A stretch of DNA of 64,000 nucleotides. Origin: Arabidopsis thaliana. Lineage: Eukaryota > Streptophyta > Magnoliopsida > Brassicales > Brassicaceae. The notes beneath the pieces are model-generated. The model had not been told where the DNA came from, did not search any database, and saw only the letters and a program-made list of their open reading frames with translations. The DNA lies in contig NC_003076.8 in assembly GCF_000001735.4 (NCBI RefSeq), positions 21,951,835-22,015,834 of the forward strand. The letters are read 5' to 3'. The translations under genes and the position numbers were made by a program. Position 1 is the stretch's first letter, and each line of letters opens with the position of its first letter. This document shows, piece by piece, positions 1-11,065 of the stretch.

Positions 1-716
1 GGAGAGAAAACTGCAAATACCAATTCAGATAAAGGCATAAACCGTTTGTACCAATCTCCATCTTGCTTAATGGCAGCTTTCAAATCAAGCTGCAAATTTT
101 CGAAGAACCTAAGAAGAGAAGCAACTTCAAGTGCTTGGTCTGCTCGTAAAGAAAGCCTCCTCTTAGCATGACGAATTCCCGATTCAACCTTCACACAAAT
201 CAGTATTACATCAAAAACTATACAATTTTCATGCAAAGATTATCACTTCAGAGATTGAAGATGATGAAACTTACGAGGGAGATATGAATACTGGAGAGGT
301 CAAGACAGAAGGAACCATGTTCAAGCATTTTAATGGCGGCATCAGTTTCATCTAAAAGTTTCAAACTTTCACTGAAACTCTGGTCAAGAGACCAAAGCTT
401 TTTCTGAAAACCAACAATCTCTGTGTCAATATAAAACAGAGAATCAACGGCTAAAGGAGAAAACCCAATAGAAAAATCAAACCTTTGTAGCTTCTCGGCC
501 TAAAGAAGTACGAGCAAAAGAAGCGACAACATCGCAGAGCTTGTCCCATTCCAACACCCTCAAGCTATCGGTTTGAGATTTAGACTTTGAATGGCAAACA
601 AGAGTCGGAGAAGAAGACGAGATTAAACTCAACTTTACTCTGTTTCTGTTTCCGATAGAGTTTCTTCTTCTTATCACTAGGGCACTGTTGCAGAAAGCTA
701 TTGATAAAGTCTGCAT
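1..716 (-). CDS. MutS2-like DNA mismatch-repair family protein (5' part only)
   Basis: This is the N-terminal part of a MutS family, type 2 protein, which I match from memory to At5g54090. Visible coding exons are 716-483, 403-275 and 188-21, all with GT-AG borders, giving 177 residues; the gene continues past the left edge. The ATG at 716 is chosen because it begins a Ser/Arg-rich, acid-poor stretch of about 45 residues that looks like a plastid or mitochondrial transit peptide. After it come LEWDKLCDVVASFA and LGREATK, the typical start of MutS2 proteins. MutS2 proteins are ATPases linked to recombination control or ribosome rescue in bacteria; the plant role is not known to me. The ATPase and Smr parts lie outside the window. 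Family is known; organelle targeting is inferred. Confidence 0.85.
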
Positions 717-1033
717 TTTTGACCTCCCCCTTTTGGTTTCAGAGAAGAATTGTATCAAATCCAATTTCAATGAAACCAAAATTTCCCTATTTCATCATAG
801 TTTATAACCTTATTATCTTCACAAAACGGGAAAGTTAAGAATTAATAACTTTACCATAACTTGGAACTGAGGAAAAGATGTTTTTAGGAGGTAACACAAA
901 TCACAACAAGTCTATTGTTTCATTAACGTACGTATGGTAACAATAGCAATACAACAGTGGTGCGAAACATATACATATTACAGATTTGATGCACAACAAT
1001 TTTGGGGTTTTGAGAAATGAAAATGTGAAAGAA

Positions 1034-1535
1034 TTAAAGGGTTACAAGAGGCTCTTCGTTGGTTTTGGTGTAATTGGCTGCTACAACAGCCTCCTCTTGT
1101 TTTGGTGGCTCAGTCTCCTTAACAGTTTCGACGACAGCTTCTTCGGTCTTCACCACCTCTGGAGCTGCCTCAGCCTCAGCAGGCTTGGCTACCTCAGCCT
1201 CGGCAGGCTTGGCTACCTCAGCCTCGGCAGGCTTAGCTGCCTCGGCCTCGGCCGGTTTGGCTGCCTCAGCTTCCTTCGGTGTCTCTGCTACATCTCCAGC
1301 AGACTCTTCCTTCTTTTCTGTGACAACTTCATCTGCCTTCTCCTGTAAATCAACAAAACAATCACACATCTTTCACCTAAAACATAGACAAAATGGATAA
1401 AAACCGATCATTCTCTAATGAACTTGTTCTACAAACCTGAGATACGGTTTCAGTTTCGACGTTCTTGGACTCGACAACAGTCTTTTCGGTTTCAGGGATA
1501 TCAGATTCCTTAGGTTTGCTCGCACAGCCTCCCAT
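1034..1535 (-). CDS. Small acidic protein with N-myristoylation motif and Ala/Pro/Glu octapeptide repeats
   Basis: Two exons (1535-1437 and 1342-1034) encode 135 residues. The start MGGCASKP fits an N-myristoylation signal (Gly2) with Cys4 as a possible palmitoylation site, so attachment to the plasma membrane is likely. Exon 2 carries four near-identical 8-residue units of the type AKPAEAEV, coded by four tandem 24-bp units at 1168-1263, inside a Glu/Lys/Ala-rich, probably unstructured region. No enzymatic domain is visible. A TATA-like run on the minus strand lies near 1698-1706. I match it by position to At5g54095, an uncharacterised gene. The ATG at 1535 is favoured over upstream codons because only it gives the MGGC motif. 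Function unknown; membrane scaffold or signalling adaptor is a guess. Confidence 0.75.
1168..1263 (-). repeat. Coding 24-bp tandem repeat, four copies
   Basis: Units at 1168-1191, 1192-1215, 1216-1239 and 1240-1263 share a 24-bp core (cctcagcctcggcaggcttg on the plus strand). The first three are almost identical and the fourth has diverged. The unit is a multiple of three, so copy-number change keeps the frame of the small acidic protein. Confidence 0.9.
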
Positions 1536-2162
1536 GGTGTTTAATAGAAAGAAATCGGTTTGAAACGAAAACAAATTTACACAATGGGAAGAACTGTGGA
1601 GCTAAAAGATTCTGATTCCTTTCAAGAAGCCAAAACTGTTTGTTTCTTTTTTCTCCTTATTAGAGGCTGAGCAAATGTAGGTGAAGACACAAAAGAGATA
1701 TATATAGTGGTTCGTACCAACACAACACAACACAAAGCTATTTCAGGAAAAGGGCTAAAAATTTCATGTCACCTTAGGTTCTTTAAGGCTCTTCTCTGTC
1801 AACGACCTATTCATCAGGAGAACAACCAAACCTTATTCTCAACCGCTCTTGCGTTTTTGGTTTTAGCCAGATACTCTTTCTGTGCCAATTCGATTCAAGA
1901 CAATAGCAACAAAATAGCAAAAGCAAACATAACAAAATTTGGATATTGATATAAAGATAACAAGAGCCAACACTTAGAAGACCAAATCTGGTGCAAAAAC
2001 TCTGTCAGAAATTTGAGATTAGATCTGTTTTCTAGTTTGCAAAATGGTTATATGGTAAGATAACTGTTTCTCATATGAAGAAATAAACAAACTGAAAATG
2101 GCTAAAAAGCCTGGACAAATCAAAAGAATAGTTGTTCCCTAGGTTCAGCTACATTATAGCTT
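1536..2162. other. Intergenic: promoter of the small acidic gene and 3' flank of SLP2
   Basis: The part next to 1535 is the 5' UTR and promoter of the small acidic protein gene, with an alternating TA run near 1698-1706. The rest is the 3' flank of the SPFH gene. No further gene is seen; the 80-codon plus-strand frame at 1707 shows no family features. Confidence 0.5.
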
Positions 2163-2200
2163 CTATTCAAGTTTGGCAACAACCACGTTAGTAGAGGATT

Positions 2201-4666
2201 CTACTCCAGAAGTTTCCCTGAAACCACTGTTGGGACCTTTGTTGACAACCCTTTGTACATTCCTAAAGCTTGAGCGATCATGCTAGCAGGATTGTCGACA
2301 TTACTCGGAAGCAGCATTGTTGTACCCTAACAAGAACAAAAAAATACAACTCTATTAGATAAATCCCAAGGAAGGACGAGATTAGAAAAGTAAATGGGAT
2401 CAAGTAAATGATGTGTTTACCTCCTTAGCAATTTTGCCAAAAGCTTGAATGTATTGCTCCGCAACTCTCAAACTCGCAGCCTGCATATCACACCACCATT
2501 AAGCATATGAGGTTCTCTTTTGGAAAGCAAAAACAAATAAACTTAAAGAGTCAACATTTGCAATTCCAATAAACAACTCAAATCTTTATGCAGCATCTAG
2601 AGGGAATCATTCATTGCATTCACATGTGAAGGGTTAAGTAGCACTAACACATCCAAATTTGATAAAACAGTATTAACGCCTAAGTAATAGTTAATTCATT
2701 GATCTCATAATTCAGGAAATCACCTCCTCTCCACCAGCTTCCTTGAGGGATTGAGATACCATGGCCAGTCCCTTGGCTGTTGCTTGTGCTCTAGCTAATA
2801 TTGCTTCAGCCTCACCTGGATAGCAACAGAACAAATACATAAAAATGTTATGGTGAAACATACTGAGTCAGTTATGATATGAGGTTAACAGACGAATGGC
2901 TCCACATCTTATTATGATGATTTCATGTTTTTCAATCTTAAATGCTTACTAAATACTAACCTTGTGCACGATTGACTTGGTCCATCATTGCAGCTTCTGA
3001 TTCCAAGATTACAGAACTTTTCTTACCATCAGCTCTATTGATATGGGCTTGACGTTCTCCTGTTAAAGTCAGTACAGCAGATTATGAGAATCAAATTGAG
3101 CCAAGAATCTGAACGAAATGAGCTGTAGCAAGCACATAGTTCAATCCCAGAACATATACTTTCAAGCAATTTTACCTTCAGACTCAAGAATCTGGGCTCT
3201 CTTTTTACGTTCAGCTTCAGCTTGCATTTCCATAGCAACTCTCACTCCATTAGGAGGCATGATATCCCCTGGATATACATGTATTAGATACAAGGCCAAA
3301 AGGGTATCTAGCTAACACCAGCAAAGAGTCAACAGAAAAATAACTCACTGATCTCATAACGAAGGCACTGAAGACCCCAATCTTTTGCAGCAACATTGAT
3401 GGCTTCCTGCAAGAACATGTCCATTTCAAAATGTTCAGATACTTCCAATATCCAACACATACACTACAAAAGCATAATACATTCCACAACACATACACTA
3501 CAATACTCTTATCTAACAAAACTTATATAGCCAGCTATCGTGAAATGAACAACACAATTAAACAATCTGAACTACAAATTTCACATTAACATCACTGACC
3601 ATGAACATCAAAGAATCCCAGTTTTCAAAATGAAACGAAACTCAAGCCATAGAGAGAGAGAACATACCACAATCTTCTCATTGAGAGTGTCCCGTTCCTC
3701 AAAAGTCTTGTCAAGAGTAATTTTACCGAGCTCACTACGCATTGTAGTCTGAGCCAACTGCATAACAGCATAGATCGGATTCTCAACGCCATAAGAAGCC
3801 AACTTAGGATCCACAATCTGCAAAAAAATTTCAAGACAATGACATATCAACAAAAGCAAACAGGAAACTGTATACAAAACTGGAATCTGAAACGAAGATA
3901 ATAACCTTAACGTAGAGAACACCATCGATGTGGATGCTAACGTTATCCTTTGTAATCGCAGTCTGATTACCAATAGGAATCGCTTCTTCCTTTAGAGAAT
4001 GAACATAAGCGATACGATCCACAAACGGAACAAGGAAGTGAATCCCCGCCGGCAAAGTCGTGTGGAATTTACCAAACCGCTCAATCACACAAGCTTTCCT
4101 CTCCGGCACGATTCGGATTCCCCAGTTAGACGGCGGATTAATGTGGTAGCTACAAAAAAATAATTTCAGCGAAGATCCGTTTAAGCCTAACCGATCAAAT
4201 CCATAAGGTTTCTACTAAAAAAATCTGAAGTCAAATCGAAATTTCAAAATGCGTTTAACGAAAACTAAAATACCTGTTGAAATCACTGCTGGGAGATGAG
4301 AAGCTACGGGCGCCGAAAAGTTGTTGCGGAGGAGTACCGGCGGAGGAGGATTGGTGGAGAAGCCTGGAAGTGAAGGATTTTGACGGCGAAGGTTTATTGA
4401 TTTGGTAGCTACAAAACAAAACGAAATCAATCGTAAGCTTCCTATACAAAATCTGAAGTCAAATCCGTTCAAATTTCACAGAATGTATTTACGAAATCGT
4501 AAAGCTTAAAAAAAGACCTGGTGAGAGGACTTCCGGTAGAGCTGAAGTTGCGGACGGTGGATGCGGCGGCGAGAGATGATAAGATCTTCGGAACAGCTGC
4601 GGAAAGCATAGGGAGAAACCTCACGGCGGCGGTGTAACCGGATCTTGAAAGCGCGAGCTGATTCAT
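2201..4666 (-). CDS. SLP2: Stomatin-like SPFH/Band 7 protein, mitochondrial (SLP2-type)
   Basis: Ten exons (4666-4518, 4408-4274, 4149-3906, 3817-3668, 3406-3349, 3268-3176, 3059-2961, 2815-2724, 2480-2421, 2326-2201) encode 401 residues, the length I recall for At5g54100. The first roughly 95 residues are Ser/Arg/Leu-rich and fit a mitochondrial presequence. The SPFH domain follows, with [36 protein letters not shown] and ALGMYKG near the end. Known relatives form large ring complexes in the inner mitochondrial membrane and help respiratory supercomplex assembly. A Glu/Ala/Arg-rich helix ([19 protein letters not shown]) follows the SPFH fold, as usual in stomatins. All introns are GT-AG. The last exon looks frameshifted against the expected C-terminus: a neighbouring frame stays open to 2163 (see findings). 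Confidence 0.9.
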
Positions 4667-6521
4667 CGTTGAAAGCTGTGTAACTAACTCTGAGAACGTG
4701 GAGAAGAGGAAATCCAGAGAAAAACCTCTTAAATCTTTTTTTTTTTGAACTATAGTTTAATCGGTTGACTTATATAATAATCAAAATTTACTTGAAGAAG
4801 AGGTTTTAAAAAAAAACTTGGGGAAGAGTCAAACAGAGGTTTTTGTTTTTCTTGCTTATCACGAATTTGTATAGGCTAATAAAAACCCTAAGACTTGATG
4901 AATAAACCTGTGTTATGTTGTCTAATAATAAGGTTACGACATGTGTTAATTATAAGATAAGTATGTCACATGTGTTTCCTCCTTGGGAAAATGGTAACAT
5001 ATGTTTTTGTAAGATCTTGCATTGGTTCATATAACATACAGTAATATAAAATCATATGATTTGAAGAATCTTATTACATTAAAGCTTCCGTTTCTAGATG
5101 AGTTTAACAATCTTACTTTCCCTTTTTAAAATGTGTTCAACATTTTGGTAATTTAGAAGGGAAAGAAAGTTATGTTCGAACGTTAGTTAGTTACCATAAT
5201 TACAGTTATTTTACGAACATAACGAAATTTACGAATCCAAAATCTGTAGACGCACAATTAGTCACACAATCATGTTTGAGTCTGGCTTGAAAGGAAAGAT
5301 TGTATAAAATGTTTTGTCCCCAGGCCAAAATGATGTATGGACTTTTAAAGCCCAAACTTCCTCAGTTACAAACTCTTTTTTTTTTTTTTTTTAATATGTT
5401 TAAAACTGTTTTTAATACAATTCGAAGAAGAATTCAAACTAGTTTTGACGTGAAGTTTCAAGGAATATCAATACAAACACCATATAAACTGACATTTTTA
5501 ATACTGAGTATAACGTTATGTGATTGATTTCAAATCTTTAAATTCGCATAATTATTCTATTATTAGTAATAACATACATGCATAAAATTCGCGACATCAA
5601 GAACATCATTGTTCTGAATATCAAGAATATGCATTGACCGCGACATCAGAAACATCATCACATCGAGAAAGAAGAACGGTCATTTCCGCAAATTAATGAC
5701 ACTTTGGCTGCGTTAAATTCTACCAAAAGCTTCTCTCAGATTTTACTGAATTCTTTGCTTTAATTTTGATTTTTGCCAAAACTTCAATTGTTTAGGTTTA
5801 GTGTAAGAAAAGAAAGTGATTGTTATTCAATTGCTTGCTTTACAATGAACGGCTGTACAACGTATTTGTACACATGACTTAACCCCAAAACCCTAGACGA
5901 GACTTACCGACCAAGTAAGTTCTAAGTCGGCTAAGCCCAATATACAAACGCAGCCCACTAGTACTACTTATCTCCAATATTTAGCAAGTCTGTAAAACCT
6001 AATAATGATATTTATATGCGTAGAAAAAAAGAAAAAAAATCCATATACCAAAAAACACTTTTGAACAAATCCAAAAGTTTACATGATGACTTGTGTTGAG
6101 ATGTGATATATATAAGCCTACCAACCAAATGCAAAGACAAGAAAGAATCCAAAGATAAATTCACGACCAACCAAACCAACTAACCAATAATCACTGATTT
6201 TCAATTCCATTATATAAATTCCAACCCCGAAAGAAACATCCATTGGACTTTTATTTGTCAAAACACGTTTTCACACGGACTTAACAGAAAACTTATAAAC
6301 TACTAAAATTTATAAATTCATCTAAATCCGATTTTAAAGAAAAACACGTGACCCTCTCGCAGACGCAGAAGTAAAACGCCAAAACAAAACGCCATTTTTT
6401 GTCGATTCTTCGTCGTCCTCCTTTGAAATTCACACCAATTTGTCTCTCTTCCTAGAGAAACAAAAGATTATTCGAAACTCGGGAAAGTATCATCCGGTCA
6501 CCGGAAAATTGATTATTTCCG
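4667..6521. other. Intergenic between divergent SLP2 and MAMI
   Basis: This tract holds two divergent promoters. SLP2 5' UTR lies just right of 4666, and the MAMI leader with CGTCGATTC-like pyrimidine-rich sequence lies at about 6380-6521. An 18-base T run sits near 5376-5393, and an imperfect repeat of cgcgacatca-aacatcat occurs near 5590 and 5640. No coding potential is convincing. Confidence 0.5.
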
Positions 6522-8533
6522 ATGCCAATAGGTGACCGTCAGAATCCGAGTGTGGAGAAGAAGAAGAACCTCTTCAGGCTATGTCCGTTTTGGCAGAGGA
6601 GAAGCACCACTTCTTCATCTTCAACACAGAATCCAAACCAAAACTACCGTAGCCGCCATGGAAATCGGAATACAGATATTTCCGCCGTCTCTAAGCCTCC
6701 GTTGACTATGTCTTCCGTCGCCAGATCACTTCTTCCAGCTCGCCGTCGTCTCCGACTAGATCCTTCTAGTTATCTGTATTTCCCTTGTACGTCTTCTTTA
6801 TTTAAGTTTCTGCCGTCGATTTAGCTTGATTCAGAAATAGTCATAGTTCTCTGGAAATTGATTGATTTGGTTATGGATTCTGATTAGAGAATCGAAGTGA
6901 TTAACATAGGCTCTCTGGAAGTGATTGATTTGGATTTCCATTGTTAGAGAACGAAGTTAGAATTTGTGGATTTGTGTTTGTTTCAGATGAACCTGGAAAA
7001 CAAGTTCGCAGCGCAATAAAGCTTAAGAACACTAGCAAATCTCATACTGCATTTAAGGTAATGGAGTTATGTGTATCATTCACATCAATTTTGGCTATTG
7101 ATTCTCGCATTTCTGATACTTATTTGAGAACTAGTTAAGAAATTGCAGAGAAGTTGACTCTTTGTTGACTTTAGTATGTACTTATTCATCTATGTCACTC
7201 TGTATCTTCTTGTTTAGTTCCAAACAACGGCACCTAAGAGTTGTTATATGCGTCCTCCCGGAGGTGTTTTGGCTCCAGGAGAGAGTGTTTTTGCTACTGG
7301 TAATGAGATTCTGGAAAAGAATGATGTCTTCTTTGGTTTTGTGTACCCTAACTAGTTTATACAGCCTCTGAGTATTGCTTCTTGTATGTATATGTTTAAG
7401 TGCAGTGTTCAAGTTTGTGGAACATCCAGAGAACAATGAAAAGCAGCCGTTGAATCAGAAGAGCAAGGTTAAGTTTAAGATTATGAGCCTGAAAGTTAAA
7501 CCAGGAGTAGAGTATGTGCCTGAGTTGGTATGTTATGTCGCTCCTTTCTAATTCTTATTAGTTTACTTACAAGTCCAATGTTGGAAGCAATTTTATTCAA
7601 TCTTAGAAATATGACTCTTATAGGCTGAAACATTGCAATTGATAGATAGGTTTTAAAAGGATAAGTGTTAGGTTTTCAATATCGTTACCTCCGATTCCTT
7701 AACCAAACTGGCACACACTAACACACCATACAAGAGAGAGACTAGCACATCACTAGCTCAGCTCTCAATACACCATACGAGAGAGACTAGCACATCACTA
7801 GCTCTGCTCTTAAGTCTCTCATACCATTCAACAACTATCAACATAAACCTCTCTAAACATTCAGAGCCATTATTTATACTCGAACTGAGTTTGTTCAAGA
7901 TATTTTTAGATCCTAAAAATATCTTCTTCTTCAAGCAAGTTTCTTCTCACGTGCCTCCTCACTTGAACGTGTCTTCTTTTGCTTTCTCTCATTCACATTC
8001 TTCTTGATACATCAATCGTATCAATAAGCCCTCTCTGTCTCAGAGATTCTTAGGCATAAGTCCATCGATGATGCATTTTTGGGTGTTTATTGTGCAGTTT
8101 GATGAGCAAAAGGATCAAGTAGCAGTGGAGCAGGTTCTTCGGGTCATTTTTATTGATGCGGACCGCCCAAGTGCTGTAAGCTATTCATGCTGATAAGACC
8201 ACATACAGTCTAAATTCTATAGTTTGAACATTTCATAAGGAGAATTACGATGTAATGAATCAGGCATTGGAGAAACTGAAACGTCAATTGGATGAAGCTG
8301 AAGCTGCAGTTGAAGCAAGAAAGAAGCCTCCCCCAGAGACAGGGCCTCGAGTTGTCGGGGAGGGTCTTGTCATAGACGAATGGGTAACATATAATTATAA
8401 GATCTTTGGTCCGTTTATTGTTGTTCCTTCTTTCTCCCATATATTCACCAAAGTTTGTGTCATCTATCAGAAGGAGAGAAGAGAGAAGTACCTTGCTCGG
8501 CAACAAGTCGAATCCGTAGATTCTTTGTCCTAA
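6522..8533 (+). CDS. MAMI: VAP33/MSP-domain protein, membrane-associated mannitol-induced type
   Basis: Seven exons (6522-6786, 6987-7057, 7218-7299, 7406-7527, 8098-8175, 8264-8383, 8471-8533) encode 266 residues. After a basic, Ser-rich N-terminus comes an MSP (major sperm protein) domain at about residues 75-190: LRLDPSSYLYFPYEPGKQV, KLKNTSKSHTAFKFQTTAP, MRPPGGVLAPGESV and VKFKIMSLKV are the hallmark strands of VAP proteins that bind FFAT motifs at ER contact sites. The C-terminal 65 residues form a charged coiled coil (ALEKLKRQLDEAEAAVEARK) and lack the usual C-terminal membrane anchor. The length and sequence match At5g54110 (MAMI), a gene I recall as mannitol-induced. Intron 4 is 570 bp because it contains a solo LTR; the gene itself appears intact. 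Confidence 0.92.
7666..8023 (-). mobile_element. Solo LTR of a Copia-like retroelement in intron 4 of MAMI
   Basis: A 358-bp block begins TGTTAGG and ends CGTATCA (TG...CA ends). It is flanked on both sides by the 5-bp direct repeat ATAAG (7661-7665 and 8024-8028), the expected target duplication of an LTR element. A TATAAATA box on the minus strand near 7873-7880 suggests minus orientation. No internal element sequence is present, so it is a fossil left by LTR-LTR recombination. The family is inferred from size and ends. It includes an internal 47-bp tandem duplication at 7724-7812. Confidence 0.75.
7724..7812. repeat. 47-bp tandem duplication inside the solo LTR
   Basis: Two copies of a unit starting caccata and containing gagagactagcacatcac lie head to tail; the second is about two bases shorter within a GA run. 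Confidence 0.85.
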
Positions 8534-11065
8534 ACGCAGAGAGCAATGTGGACTTGTTCTGCAGATCATGTACATAATTTATTATCCCTCGATTATGTAT
8601 TTATCTCTAGACGATTACTTTGTGGTTCTTGTATGTCTCTGTTTGTTGTGTGATTCATGCCGGTTTTTTCTCCTTCATCAAATTTTGTTTCGGTCGTTTT
8701 TAGTTGATCTAGAATCGAACCAGAGTTTGTTCAGTATTTAGTTACAAATGAAAAATCCTGTTATACCATTCGTTAAACGTTTCTTAGAAATGAGTCATTA
8801 AGGTTAGAATAAGAATGATGGTTTTGTGGACAATTATAAAGTTTCCCCAACCATGATCAATTTGATTGGAACATTTCACAAACCAAAGTACAAATTTGTT
8901 TTGGATGATAGGCTACCATTTTCTGATATGTCAATTGTCACCATGTTTATTTTTAGTTTTAAAGTGGTTTTTTTATTTTGATCAGACTCTAAACTAAAGG
9001 TCCACAAGAGTGACCTATAAAAGACTGATACCCACTAATACAAAAAAAAGACTTATACCCAAGTACTGAGATTGATGTGTTGCTACTTTTGCTCCTTGCA
9101 TTCAGAAACTACGATATTCTCTACTGGCCCAAATAATTAGTGGACTTACGTAACTGAGTACTTTGAGGACACAATTATAGAAAACGTTATTGCATTTAGT
9201 TTCAGCTGGTTAAGCTAGTCTGTCATATAATCTTTCTTCTTACTGTAATGAAAACAATAATAATAACTTTACTAATTTTCTACTAATAATTATGAGATTA
9301 ACTGAATAAGAATAGCCGCCAAAGAGAACGAGAAATAATTAAGAATATTTTGGTCTTAAAACTTTGAAAACACGTAACTCTTAACCATTTTTTCGTCTTT
9401 GTACGCTGAAATCTAAGTCAGAAGATTCAATGTAAGTATATTTAACTAGCATTCGAAATATGATCATATTTGTTTGTAAATGGTATACTTTATAGACAAT
9501 CAAATCACTTGTATGAAATGAGAATATGAGATATAAGTAAGATTCACGTGGTATATAAAATTTGGAACAAATTATGCTTAATTAGAAGCACACAAAAATC
9601 TAAAGTTAGATATGTTTTATTTCGTTATTAGAATATTTTTATTCGGAAAAAAGGGGAAATAAAATCGACTCGTGGAGATTATGAAGGAACAAAGACAACT
9701 AGAGGTGTCTTTTGATTTCCATGTCGCTTTATGAAAGCTTTCGGCCAAATTGCACAATCAACAAATTCGACAATCCTTATCTCTCTCTCTCTCTTTTTTA
9801 ACCTCAAATTTAGTCTTATCAAAGGACATAAGAATATATTTTTGTATCAAACTTGAAAACATCACTTAAAATAAAACAAAATAAATTATTAAAATATCAC
9901 TAAAATGAAGAAGAGAGATAACTTATATATACTTTTACCAAATATATATCTAATGTAAGATTCTGAAATTGAGTCATTTTTATCTCAGCAAAATCATTTC
10001 ATAACCCGGGCGAATAAAGTGTGTGTTTAGTATTACGTGCTTGAAACGTAACTAGATCATTAAGCTAAGACTTGTAGAACACGTACATGCATCATAATTC
10101 ATAAATGATTAGTTTAAGAATAATCAACATATGGTTAATAAATTGGTAAAACAATATTAGAAAAAAGAGAAAAACTACCGTTTAAGGTAGTTTTCCATTA
10201 TTTGCAAAGCATATATACAATATATCATTTCATTTCATTATGGAACATAAGTGTTCAATACTCGTCTTAACACAATTTAAGAAGAAGAAAAAAAGACTAA
10301 CAAATGAAAAGCTTAGTGACTGTGTCACTGTCTCTTAACCCGTCACTAATCTGTTGCAACTTCTTTAATCCTATAACAAAGAAACTGTTTTTAATCCGAA
10401 AACTTCAACTATATAAACCGGCACAAAAAAACCGTCATCAATCAAAACAAATTACTTAAACAAAGATCTCGACAACAACGTCTACAACGCATAATTATGT
10501 CCATGCATTGTTTTTTCCTTTTCACAAAAAGATAACAATAAACTAAAATAAAAACTTTACTATTACAACAAATCGTATCTCAATTTCATGAAGAGATGGC
10601 CGAAAGGAATAAAAACATGGACCCACCCGCCCATCGAATCGTGCGTTACGCGAAAGCAAAATATTCATTACCATTAAAAACAATATTTATCAACCCCTTT
10701 TTAAAAATGTAACGAACAAATTCAGGAAATAAAATATTTATATTCCTAATACAAAGTGCTTCACCACCATAAACACACATTCACTACATGCACAAGCACG
10801 TATATATATAAATGTTCATGAAGGAAGAAGCTTTAACAGAGAGAACAACTAAAATAGCCTAAGCCTCAAATTTAATCGCTATTTAGTTTCTAATTTTGGG
10901 TTAAAAGAAATTCGGGTTTCAATTAATTCGAAAGAGCGGTCACGACGTTTCTTAGAGAATCGTCTTCTTCATCTTCTTCGTGAACTTTTTGTTTTCTCCT
11001 TTTTTTGATTTTCACCGCCGGAGATTTTTGTATTTTTCCGATTATTCGCCGGCGGTTTAGAGATA
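8534..11065. other. 2.5-kb intergenic tract
   Basis: This holds the 3' flank of MAMI and the promoter and long leader (about 10,830-11,065, CT-rich with TCTTCTTCATC-type runs) of the EF-hand/EEP gene. The middle is AT-rich with a (TC) run at 9781-9794. No convincing open frame, RNA gene or element end was seen. Confidence 0.5.

Noticed and set aside
986-1400. Long plus-strand frames opposite the small acidic protein
   Set aside because: They are antisense shadows of the 24-bp repeat region and have no splice or start support.
8534-11065. A gene between MAMI and the EEP gene
   Set aside because: Gene numbering suggests a locus may exist here, but I found no open frame or splice pattern that supports one.
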